This document shows positions 1 through 4,860 of a stretch of DNA of 5,634 bases, piece after piece. This DNA is from Candidatus Parvarchaeota archaeon (GTDB lineage: Archaea; Nanobdellota; Nanobdellia; Parvarchaeales; Parvarchaeaceae): NCBI GenBank assembly GCA_030044235.1, contig JASHWD010000063.1, positions 1 through 5,634 on the forward strand. Direction: 5' to 3'. The notes under the pieces were generated by a model that did not search any database, was not told the origin of the DNA, and saw only the letters and a list, made by a program, of their open reading frames with translations. Position numbers and translations under genes: made by a program. Within the stretch, counting starts at the first letter, position 1. The number at the start of each line of letters is the position of its first letter.

Positions 1-295
1 CTTGTTTTATTCCTATAGTATTTGCGAGGATAACCAGTTCTCCAACCTGAAAATTAATCCCTATATCTGGCGAAATACAAAAGACAACCGCGTCTGATAT
101 ACTAAGTACAGATGCTATTATTGTAGGCGCGTCCATATCTCCTGGTGTGTCTATCAATGTTATATTTTTCCCGCCGTATTTGAATGAGAAGAATGAAACG
201 TCCTCCTCCGCGCCTTTCCTTTGCTGGAGTTTGTTAACTAGAGTAGTCTTACCTGACTTATACGGGCCTATAACACTTACTGAAAGCGAATTCAT
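1..295 (-). CDS. Archaeal SelB/EF-Tu-like translational GTPase, N-terminal part (C-terminus beyond left edge)
   Basis: The reading frame is open from an ATG at 295-293 to the left edge, giving 98 complete codons with no stop. Residues 10-18 (GPYKSGKTT) form a P-loop (G1). Residues 49-53 (DTPGD) form the G3 motif that contacts the gamma phosphate and magnesium. The spacing of the switch region (EDVSFFSF, 31-38), the strand before DTPGD and the later 'GELVILANTIGIK' segment recall the archaeal EF-Tu/SelB-related GTPases, which carry a GTPase domain followed by EF-Tu domain 2-like beta barrels. Those later domains would lie outside the window. The NKxD motif is also outside, so guanine specificity cannot be confirmed. 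From memory, many archaeal relatives have a degenerate P-loop, whereas this one looks intact. The start is supported by a TATA-like box about 25 bases upstream and by residue 1 lying just before the first beta strand. The gene has higher G+C than the block at 392-4812 and is probably part of the resident chromosome. Confidence 0.8.
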   Translation of the reverse strand, partial: MNSLSVSVIGPYKSGKTTLVNKLQQRKGAEEDVSFFSFKYGGKNITLIDTPGDMDAPTIIASVLSISDAVVFCISPDIGINFQVGELVILANTIGIKQ

Positions 296-314
296 ATTGC
301 CTTTTCAAGATTAA

Positions 315-330
315 CATTTAAATACTTTTT
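315..330 (-). promoter_or_regulatory. TATA box and BRE-like promoter of the GTPase gene
   Basis: On the minus strand this reads AAAAAAGTATTTAAATG. That is a TATA-like core (TATTTAAA) preceded by an A-rich stretch resembling an archaeal TFB-recognition element. The core is centred near 320, so transcription would start near 295, at or next to the GTPase ATG, giving a leaderless mRNA. Because TTTAAA is self-complementary, the same box could also direct transcription to the right, starting near the first base of repeat R1 at 343. Confidence 0.55.
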
Positions 331-342
331 TGTCCTGCGAGC

Positions 343-391
343 GTTGTAGCTTAATTGTTTTCCTGTAGTTTTAATGGTATTTTAACTACAA
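343..391 (+). repeat. 49-base imperfect palindrome, copy R1 (left boundary of AT-rich island)
   Basis: This non-coding copy begins GTTGTAGCTTAATTG and ends TTTTAACTACAA. It matches positions 4813-4860 in the same orientation, with two substitutions (C/T near the start, T/C in the central GGtATT) and one extra G. The inner part, from TGTAGTTTTAATGG to TTTTAACTACA, is a 27-base near-palindrome able to form 11 of 13 possible stem pairs (counting one G-U pair in this copy). The 5' GTTGTAG is a further copy of the arm motif, so one element carries the TGTAG arm twice forward and once reversed. It lies between the promoter of the GTPase gene and the AT-rich gene block. Confidence 0.85.
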
Positions 392-419
392 TGCCATTTT
401 AATTAAATTTGTAATGGCA
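392..419. repeat. Perfect 7-base inverted repeat (TGCCATT / AATGGCA) next to R1
   Basis: TGCCATT at 392-398 and AATGGCA at 413-419 are perfect reverse complements separated by 14 AT-rich bases that include TTAATTAA. It directly abuts R1. Its arms resemble the AATGGCATT core at the centre of the R2 palindrome, so it may be a decayed extension of the same repeat family. It could form a small hairpin or be a protein-binding site. No counterpart follows R2. Confidence 0.45.
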
Positions 420-444
420 AGTATTATATAGTATTTAGACAAAA

Positions 445-455
445 GGATAAAATAA
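445..455 (+). promoter_or_regulatory. Weak TATA-like box upstream of the kinase-like gene
   Basis: GATAAAATAAT, centred near 450, would place a transcription start around 476. That is just before a 22-codon frame opening at 478 whose stop overlaps the kinase start. The whole 392-542 spacer is AT-rich, so other boxes (for example TCTAAATTTT near 516-525) are equally possible, and this call is tentative. Confidence 0.25.
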
Positions 456-477
456 TGGAATACAATTAGATTAATAT

Positions 478-546
478 ATGGTATTTTTTTCTGATTATAG
501 AGCCAATAAGTTGAGTTCTAAATTTTGTAAAAATGTGACTATATGA
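478..546 (+). CDS. Possible 22-residue leader ORF overlapping the kinase start by ATGA
   Basis: An ATG at 478 opens 22 codons (beginning MVFFSDYRANK) that end in TGA at 544-546. That stop shares the ATGA overlap with the ATG of the next gene at 543, the usual geometry for translational coupling. There is no recognisable domain, and a frame this short is expected often by chance in such DNA. It may be a leader peptide, the coding start of a short protein, or nothing. Confidence 0.2.
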   Translation: MVFFSDYRANKLSSKFCKNVTI

Positions 547-1217
547 CATTAATAGGTTTATTCGGTATTAATTGTTCTGGTAAAGATACAGTAATAAGAA
601 AAATGCAAGAACTAGATAAAACGATTCTTTTTGTTAGAAGTTCTAAAGTTTTTATGTTGGCTATGGGTTACGATGTAGATCCTTTATCTCCAGAAGTACC
701 AAAAAAAGAATGTTATGCTGCGCTTGAGAATCTATCCCAATCCGAAGCGGATTTTATAACTGATAATTATTTTCCAAAATATCTTCGGGCTTTTAAAAAT
801 ATAAATCCGAAGATTATAGCAACATTTCATGTCGTTCTTTTAAAACGGGATCGCCTTAAAAAGCTAAATTTATATATCGAGAAGCAAAGAGACTGGTATA
901 AAACGGTTTTAGATGGTGCGGCGTATCTAACTGCAAATCTAGATAGTATATGGAGAAGAAGACAAAACTATGATGAAAGAGACAGGGGGCAATTTACAAT
1001 TGATGAGGTCGGATTGCAATTAAGTGCCGCTAATAGAGAATGGGATAGATTAGTAGTAACACAATTTAAGGGAAGAATACCATATTGTGAAATTGATAAT
1101 AGCGATAGCTTTGTTGCTATTGACAATGAGAAGAAAGTAGTCGAATCCGCTCAATTAGTGATTAATTTTATGAATAAGATAAAAAATGGTTCATCATCTG
1201 GTGGCGATAACGTATAA
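543..1217 (+). CDS. P-loop nucleotide/nucleoside kinase-like NTPase
   Basis: The 224-residue protein opens directly with a hydrophobic strand and a Walker A motif at residues 8-16 (GINCSGKDT), the GxxxxGKD[ST] form found in nucleotide kinases and related small AAA-type kinases. A hydrophobic strand followed by a histidine (IIATFHVV, 91-98) and an arginine-rich segment at 138-148 (RRRQNYDERDR) resemble the central strand and phosphate-clamping lid of adenylate/thymidylate-kinase folds. This suggests phosphoryl transfer from ATP to a nucleotide or similar small acceptor, but the substrate cannot be read from the sequence and no exact family is recognised. The length fits a single-domain kinase. 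The start is well placed because only seven residues precede the P-loop. It is transcribed towards the methyltransferase gene, and the two 3' ends overlap by 24 bases. The tail (NGSSSGGDNV) is low complexity and probably disordered. It could instead be a GTPase-like or regulatory NTPase. Confidence 0.8.
   Translation: MTLIGLFGINCSGKDTVIRKMQELDKTILFVRSSKVFMLAMGYDVDPLSPEVPKKECYAALENLSQSEADFITDNYFPKYLRAFKNINPKIIATFHVVLLKRDRLKKLNLYIEKQRDWYKTVLDGAAYLTANLDSIWRRRQNYDERDRGQFTIDEVGLQLSAANREWDRLVVTQFKGRIPYCEIDNSDSFVAIDNEKKVVESAQLVINFMNKIKNGSSSGGDNV
1181..1186 (-). terminator. T-rich stretch after the methyltransferase gene
   Basis: On the minus strand a run of six T residues lies about 8 bases beyond the methyltransferase stop, inside the kinase coding region. 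Archaeal transcription commonly ends at such T tracts without a hairpin. The match is short and could simply reflect lysine codons of the overlapping gene. Confidence 0.2.
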
Positions 1218-1931
1218 AGTGCCAAATTTTCTTCTTGGGTTTGCTAGTTTTTTATCAAAGTTCCACTTATTTACTTTTCTAAATCCAGCGGATATTAATA
1301 AAGAATTTAATTTTTCATAATCGTAAGCCCAGAGATGAGGAGTATAAACTTTATCATCATCTTGGTCTCTAAGACCATAATTCAAAAGATCTATGTAAGT
1401 TTTTATATACGGAAGCAAATTTCTTTTTCCAAACCAGTGATTAACCGCGGTTTTATAAAATTTATTGTCCCTCCCAAAATATTTTTCTATTAGAAGTTCT
1501 GCATCTGGTACGCCAATTATTAATCTTCCATTATATTTTAGAATACGTGAAAATTCACTAATTATCTTTTCTGCAGATGTAGGATAATCCAAATGTTCTA
1601 AAAAATGCTCATTAAAAATTAAGCTGCAACATTTATCAGGAAGTGGTATCCCTTCTCTTAAATCACAGATAAGATTTGCTGGCGGCACGATATCGATATT
1701 TAAAAAGCCGTTTAGTGGGTGATCACCACCACCAACTTGGATTTTTTCTGTGCTTAAGCCATTTTTATTCATTCCCCATTTCTTAATGCCTGCTATGTGG
1801 TTTTTGTATAGAAAAATCTCTTTTTTTATATGTCTTAATGCTCTTCCTAATCCATAAGTAAAATTTTTACTCTTTATTATTTTATCCACGGTTTTTTCTA
1901 GATTATCCAAATCATTCGTTGCGTCTTTCAT
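1194..1931 (-). CDS. Class I SAM-dependent methyltransferase (Methyltransf_11 / COG4627-like)
   Basis: The 245-residue protein has a helical N-terminal extension (about 1-60) followed by a Rossmann-type methyltransferase core. Motif I is VGGGDHPLNGFLNID (66-80): its glycines bind S-adenosylmethionine and the final Asp is expected to hold the ribose. D90 with LREG follows the third strand. NEHFLEHL (107-114) and the strand GRLIIGVPDAE (135-145) are typical of the type that transfers methyl groups to small molecules or glycans, often annotated as 'predicted SAM-dependent methyltransferase'. The acceptor is unknown. Similar proteins often sit in surface-polysaccharide clusters, but no glycosyltransferase is seen here. 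The ATG at 1931 has a TATA-like box about 30 bases upstream. The gene converges on the kinase gene (24-base overlap) and diverges from the CYTH operon over a 94-base gap. It may be cargo unrelated to the nucleotide-type genes around it. Confidence 0.88.
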   Translation of the reverse strand: MKDATNDLDNLEKTVDKIIKSKNFTYGLGRALRHIKKEIFLYKNHIAGIKKWGMNKNGLSTEKIQVGGGDHPLNGFLNIDIVPPANLICDLREGIPLPDKCCSLIFNEHFLEHLDYPTSAEKIISEFSRILKYNGRLIIGVPDAELLIEKYFGRDNKFYKTAVNHWFGKRNLLPYIKTYIDLLNYGLRDQDDDKVYTPHLWAYDYEKLNSLLISAGFRKVNKWNFDKKLANPRRKFGTLYVIATR

Positions 1932-1960
1932 TTTAATTTTTATACGGTTTCTACAAACCT

Positions 1961-1970
1961 GATATTTAAT
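1961..1970 (-). promoter_or_regulatory. TATA-like box of the methyltransferase gene
   Basis: On the minus strand this reads ATTAAATATC, centred about 34 bases before the ATG at 1931, which predicts a leader of about 8-10 bases. A second candidate (CGTATAAAAATT, near 1937-1946) lies too close to the start to serve a normal transcript of this gene. The intergenic gap is AT-rich throughout, which lowers certainty. Confidence 0.35.
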
Positions 1971-1990
1971 TCATTAACTGTAATTTTACA

Positions 1991-2005
1991 TAAATATATA
2001 AATAT
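1991..2005 (+). promoter_or_regulatory. TATA box of the CYTH-HD-orphan operon
   Basis: TAAATATATAAATAT lies about 27 bases (core centre near 1997) before the ATG at 2026, so transcription would begin at or within a few bases of the start codon. This is the standard geometry for an archaeal leaderless mRNA, and no Shine-Dalgarno sequence precedes the ATG. It is the only clear promoter before the three closely packed plus-strand genes. Confidence 0.5.
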
Positions 2006-2025
2006 AGCTATTTCTCTAAATTAAT

Positions 2026-2610
2026 ATGCCACAAATAGAAATAGAATATCGTTCGATGGTGGATAAAAAGAAAAACGATGAATTATTAAAGTTCTTAAGT
2101 GCTCATGCAGAAAAAGACCTTGGTGAAGACGATAAGACGACCTATTTCTTTATATTGCCAGATAAACTTTTGAAAGTCGTAAATAATATATCAAAAAGAT
2201 CAGCTAAGCTGGTGCTAAAACTAAATAAAATAGGGCACGGAAGCAATTTTGAAGAGATAGAAATCCCGATCTCTCAATCGGATGTTGAAAATTCCGCAAA
2301 AATGTTTGAGTTGTTAGGCTTTACGGATGTGCAGAAATCTTTTCAAAAAAGACATAATTTTATTTATAACGGAGTAGAATTAGCCATTAAATACAGCGAA
2401 GAATGGGGCTATCATGTAGAGCTTGAAATAGTTGTGAATAACCTAGATCAAAAACCTGCTGCAGAGAAAAAGATAGCGACGATAGCAAAAGAACTAAACC
2501 TAAAGTTGATGACGGATGAGGAATTAAAAAAGTTCACGAAAGAAATTGATGATAAACATAGAGCAGAACGGACCGCAAAAAATGAGTCTCGTCGAACAAG
2601 CAGCCAATAA
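2026..2610 (+). CDS. CYTH-domain protein (triphosphate tunnel enzyme / class IV adenylate cyclase fold)
   Basis: The 194-residue protein starts with the signature ExExR at residues 5-9 (EIEYR), where most family members have ExExK. The charged positions expected along the eight-strand tunnel follow in order: KLVLKLNK (61-68), EEIEI (76-80), KRHNF (108-112), IKY (121-123) and VELEI (131-135, with the paired glutamates that bind metal). CYTH enzymes bind triphosphates with Mg2+ or Mn2+. Known activities are hydrolysis of inorganic triphosphate, thiamine triphosphate or RNA 5' triphosphate, and cyclisation of ATP to cAMP in class IV cyclases. The sequence does not decide among these. Residues 172-194 form a charged tail that is probably disordered and is also where the next gene begins. 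It is first in an operon with the HD hydrolase and the 470-residue orphan. The Lys-to-Arg change in the signature is conservative, so activity is likely kept. Confidence 0.85.
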   Translation: MPQIEIEYRSMVDKKKNDELLKFLSAHAEKDLGEDDKTTYFFILPDKLLKVVNNISKRSAKLVLKLNKIGHGSNFEEIEIPISQSDVENSAKMFELLGFTDVQKSFQKRHNFIYNGVELAIKYSEEWGYHVELEIVVNNLDQKPAAEKKIATIAKELNLKLMTDEELKKFTKEIDDKHRAERTAKNESRRTSSQ

Positions 2611-3307
2611 AAACTTGCCGAGTCTTCAATATATGGACTCAGAGACGCTAAATTGGATTATAAAAAACAAGCCGAATTTCAATAAAAATTATAAGTTATT
2701 TTCTAATCTTTCAGATGTTAAAAAATTAGTTATAAAGTTTAGAGTCCCCCAAAAATGGTTTTTGAGTTCAAAAATATACGATAGCCTACATGGAGTAAGA
2801 CATGCATTTAGGTGCATAGTATACTCCGTTTTATTGTCGCGGCAACTCCATTTAGAGAAAAAGGCTGAAATAAATCTCATCGTTGCTGCAGCTATCCATG
2901 ATGTCTCTAGGGTTGATGATAAAGGGAGTCCGCATGGGAGAAACGCTGCGCTTTGGTTTCATAAAAATTTTGAGGAGGTAATTAAGACATTCAATATCTC
3001 TTTAAATAAAAACGATATACGCTTAATCCAAGAAGCGGTAGCTTTGCACGATATACCATACGAGCAATTCGATAAAATACGACCTGGTTTGTATGCCAAA
3101 AACAAGGACCTTATTGACGAGCTTAAAGTTGTAGACGCGCTTGATCGTTATAGGTTGCCAAAATTGAAATGGTGGATACGATCTAAATTTCTTAAGATGC
3201 GGGTGCCAATAGAATTAAAGCGTTTCGCATACGAATTGGTTGTAAAAAGTGAAAAGGCGCATCTGATGGGAAAAGATAATATAAATAGCGTGTTATTAAG
3301 CTTATAA
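2582..3307 (+). CDS. HD-domain metal-dependent phosphohydrolase
   Basis: The 241-residue protein carries a complete set of HD-superfamily metal ligands: LHGVRH with H70 and H74, IHD with H106-D107, SPHG with H118, ALHD with H156-D157, and VVDALD with D185 and D188. The family hydrolyses phosphomono- and phosphodiesters, often nucleotides, including dNTPs, (p)ppGpp and cyclic nucleotides. The particular substrate is not evident. The start is uncertain. ATG at 2582 is preferred because it gives the smallest overlap (29 bases) with the CYTH gene. In-frame starts at 2549 (ATG) and 2546 (TTG) would add 11 or 12 residues, and none has a Shine-Dalgarno sequence. The overlap suggests translational coupling, so CYTH and HD are probably made together and may act on one substrate chain, for example one forming or trimming a nucleotide and the other removing it. 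The C-terminal 60 residues are basic and helical with no known domain. Confidence 0.85.
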   Translation: MSLVEQAANKNLPSLQYMDSETLNWIIKNKPNFNKNYKLFSNLSDVKKLVIKFRVPQKWFLSSKIYDSLHGVRHAFRCIVYSVLLSRQLHLEKKAEINLIVAAAIHDVSRVDDKGSPHGRNAALWFHKNFEEVIKTFNISLNKNDIRLIQEAVALHDIPYEQFDKIRPGLYAKNKDLIDELKVVDALDRYRLPKLKWWIRSKFLKMRVPIELKRFAYELVVKSEKAHLMGKDNINSVLLSL

Positions 3308-3315
3308 GCATCTAA

Positions 3316-4728
3316 ATGGAAAACGATACTCTGTGGGATAATTGGGCCGATGCGCATGTTTTTTATGATGCGCTAAAACACCAAATTTCTTACTTAAAAG
3401 GTAGTTTAACCAAACGAGATGAAATTGAGCAGTGGAAGTACTTAGTCGATGAAAGCCCGAATGGCAAACTTCTCATAAAAAATTCCATGTTTGATTTACT
3501 AGAAAAGAAAAAAATTCAATTGTTGCATTTTACAAGACATTTCGATGTGGTAATGGACGAACATAAGTTATGTGCAAGCGGTGGCTGTTTAGTAGGTAGT
3601 ATATATTGTACTCCCTTAATAAATGAAGATAATGTTTTGCGTTTGCATAATCTAGGTCGATATATATTTAAAAGAGAGTTAAATATGTTTTTAACCGACG
3701 CGAAAGCTATGCGTGAAATAAAACCTTTAATTATCGAAATAGACGTACCGAAATCTGTATCTAATAGACTTGCTGGAATTGATTATCTAAGATTAGGGGC
3801 GGTACATTTACAAATATTTAAACAACTAGAATATCTTCTTTCACAAGAGGAACGTTATAAACTAAAAAATGTGGTAGTGTCGCGAATTAAAAAATCAATA
3901 GAATTTTTGGCTATCTGCAATAAAATACACTACGAAAATTATAAAATTGGCACAAAAGAGTTTTTATACATTTTGAATAACGCGATACAAAATTTACCAA
4001 TACTGGGTTATATTTACTTCGAAGTAGTCGCAGAATACTTACAGCTCTACTCTACTGATAAAATGACAAACGCCTATAAAGAATTAGGAGAATTTAATAA
4101 TTGGGGTTATAAAGAATTAATGTTTAATTTGTATCCGGGACTAGGAAAAGACTTTGATCTAGGTCGGTTTAATCCAAATATCCCACAGCTTGCGAAAGAA
4201 ATTAAAACAATCAAACTGGGAGGGGTTAGTAATGTTGAGCCAGATAAACTTTTTGATTATATAAAAAATAGATTATCATTTTTAGTAAATGCGCGGTTTT
4301 TCAATAGCAAAATATCTTCACCCCCATGGGATAAATTAAAATGGGAATTCGACGAACTGGTGGATTATTTAGGCCCTCTACTTGGTCACCTAATACATAG
4401 GGAATTAAGAAATTTTAGTAGATATCCAGATTTCTACTTCTATTTTGATCAATCAAAAGCTTTGCAGATATGGAATTATTGGAATAATATAGACGTTATT
4501 GCACCATTTAATGGCGTCATGCCAAAAGGTGAACTCGGAATAAATCCAGCACATACCCAATGTAATTACAAAATTTATTTAGGCGAAATATCTGATAAGG
4601 GAGGATTTAGCTATATTAAAAAGAAAAGGCAATTGGATTTAAAAATTATTCCACGCCTAGTTGATTTAAAATATCCCTTTATGGGAAAGATACAGAATAA
4701 GTTAGCTGAACTAGCATTAGATACATAA
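3316..4728 (+). CDS. 470-residue protein of unknown family, last gene of the CYTH-HD operon
   Basis: The family is not recognised. The ATG follows the HD stop by only 8 bases, so it is almost certainly co-transcribed with CYTH and HD. There is no signal peptide or transmembrane segment, so it is probably cytosolic. Three regions can be seen. Residues 67-145 alternate strands and contain LLHFT (69-73), ASGGCLVGSIYCTP (87-100) and LIIEIDVP (138-145). Residues 150-270 are largely helical. Residues 330-470 are rich in Trp, Tyr and Phe and include GPLLGHLIHRE, NGVMPKGELGINPAH and a lysine-rich stretch. The LLHFT ... SGG ... Y.TPL ... IIEID order faintly recalls ADP-ribosyltransferase-like folds (an 'LxHxT' first strand), but no catalytic triad can be assigned with confidence. 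Cysteines at 86, 91 and 98 could bind a metal or be incidental. Given its position it may be the effector or main enzyme of the cassette. Confidence 0.85.
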   Translation: MENDTLWDNWADAHVFYDALKHQISYLKGSLTKRDEIEQWKYLVDESPNGKLLIKNSMFDLLEKKKIQLLHFTRHFDVVMDEHKLCASGGCLVGSIYCTPLINEDNVLRLHNLGRYIFKRELNMFLTDAKAMREIKPLIIEIDVPKSVSNRLAGIDYLRLGAVHLQIFKQLEYLLSQEERYKLKNVVVSRIKKSIEFLAICNKIHYENYKIGTKEFLYILNNAIQNLPILGYIYFEVVAEYLQLYSTDKMTNAYKELGEFNNWGYKELMFNLYPGLGKDFDLGRFNPNIPQLAKEIKTIKLGGVSNVEPDKLFDYIKNRLSFLVNARFFNSKISSPPWDKLKWEFDELVDYLGPLLGHLIHRELRNFSRYPDFYFYFDQSKALQIWNYWNNIDVIAPFNGVMPKGELGINPAHTQCNYKIYLGEISDKGGFSYIKKKRQLDLKIIPRLVDLKYPFMGKIQNKLAELALDT

Positions 4729-4759
4729 CATTCTACCGCTCAAGGACGCCCACCCGCGC

Positions 4760-4778
4760 TTGCGTTTTATTATTCTAA
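4760..4778 (+). terminator. Possible T-rich terminator after the 470-residue gene
   Basis: A short G+C-rich patch (ACGCCCACCCGCGCTTGCG, 4746-4764) is followed by TTTTATTATTCTAATAA about 35 bases downstream of the stop codon. A weak stem (CAAG/CTTG with neighbouring partial pairs) is possible. Archaeal termination relies mainly on the T tract, and the position at the operon end is appropriate. The evidence is limited. Confidence 0.3.
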
Positions 4779-4784
4779 TAATAT

Positions 4785-4796
4785 TGTATAAATAAC
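4785..4796 (+). promoter_or_regulatory. TATA-like box upstream of repeat R2
   Basis: TGTATAAATAAC is a good match to an archaeal TATA box, centred about 23 bases before the first G of R2. That is close to the distance from TATA to transcription start. R1 has a TATTTAAA-type box at about the same distance. No plus-strand gene follows R2, so if this promoter is used it would make a short RNA beginning with the repeat. Confidence 0.35.
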
Positions 4797-4812
4797 CTAA
4801 CTTTTCATTGAT

Positions 4813-4860
4813 GTTGTAGTTTAATTTTTTCCTGTAGTTTTAATGGCATTTTAACTACAA
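4813..4860 (+). repeat. 48-base imperfect palindrome, copy R2 (right boundary of AT-rich island)
   Basis: This is the second copy of the R1 element, in the same orientation, identical except for two substitutions and one missing base. With the following C its ends are exact inverted repeats (GTTGTAGT ... ACTACAAC). The inner TGTAGTTTTAATGGCATTTTAACTACA region is a near-palindrome with only two mismatched pairs. Relative to R1 the central C/T change keeps pairing (G-C against G-U), which mildly favours a structured RNA or a conserved symmetrical site. It lies between the end of the 470-residue gene and the 3' end of the right-hand membrane-protein gene. Confidence 0.85.

Larger units (their letters stand above)
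343..4860. mobile_element. Putative genomic island of five genes bounded by direct repeats R1 and R2
   Basis: The segment between the two repeat copies carries five genes in two orientations and is clearly richer in A+T than the genes on either side. Sampled coding lines inside run about 25-37% G+C, while the left GTPase gene averages about 40% and the right membrane-protein gene is similar. Direct repeats at both edges plus a composition shift are classic signs of an integrated or recombined cargo block. Against this, no integrase, transposase or tRNA gene is visible, and one short G+C-rich patch (about 4733-4764) lies just inside the right boundary. Alternatives are two dispersed copies of a genomic repeat that happen to flank the block, or exchange by homologous recombination between such copies. 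Confidence 0.4.

Noticed and set aside
343..391. CRISPR repeat
   Set aside because: The element has CRISPR-like inverted ends (GTTG...CAAC) but only two copies are present, 4.4 kb apart with genes between. It is also longer than usual, and no spacer-sized array or cas gene is visible.
2546..2551. TTG or ATG at 2546/2549 as start of the HD gene
   Set aside because: Possible, but each makes a longer overlap (62-65 bases) with CYTH and adds only weakly structured residues. ATG at 2582 is preferred without strong proof.
2689..2880. Minus-strand open frame opposite the HD gene
   Set aside because: It lies wholly antisense to a well-supported HD coding region, has no domain pattern, and has no promoter of its own.
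3148..3357. Minus-strand open frame across the HD/orphan gene junction
   Set aside because: It is antisense to two supported genes, with no recognisable motif and no sign of coding constraint.
3316..4728. Naming the orphan a DarT-like toxin or KptA-type enzyme
   Set aside because: Only a loose LLHFT / SGG / Y.TP / IIEID resemblance was seen. No catalytic triad could be assigned, so no family name is given.
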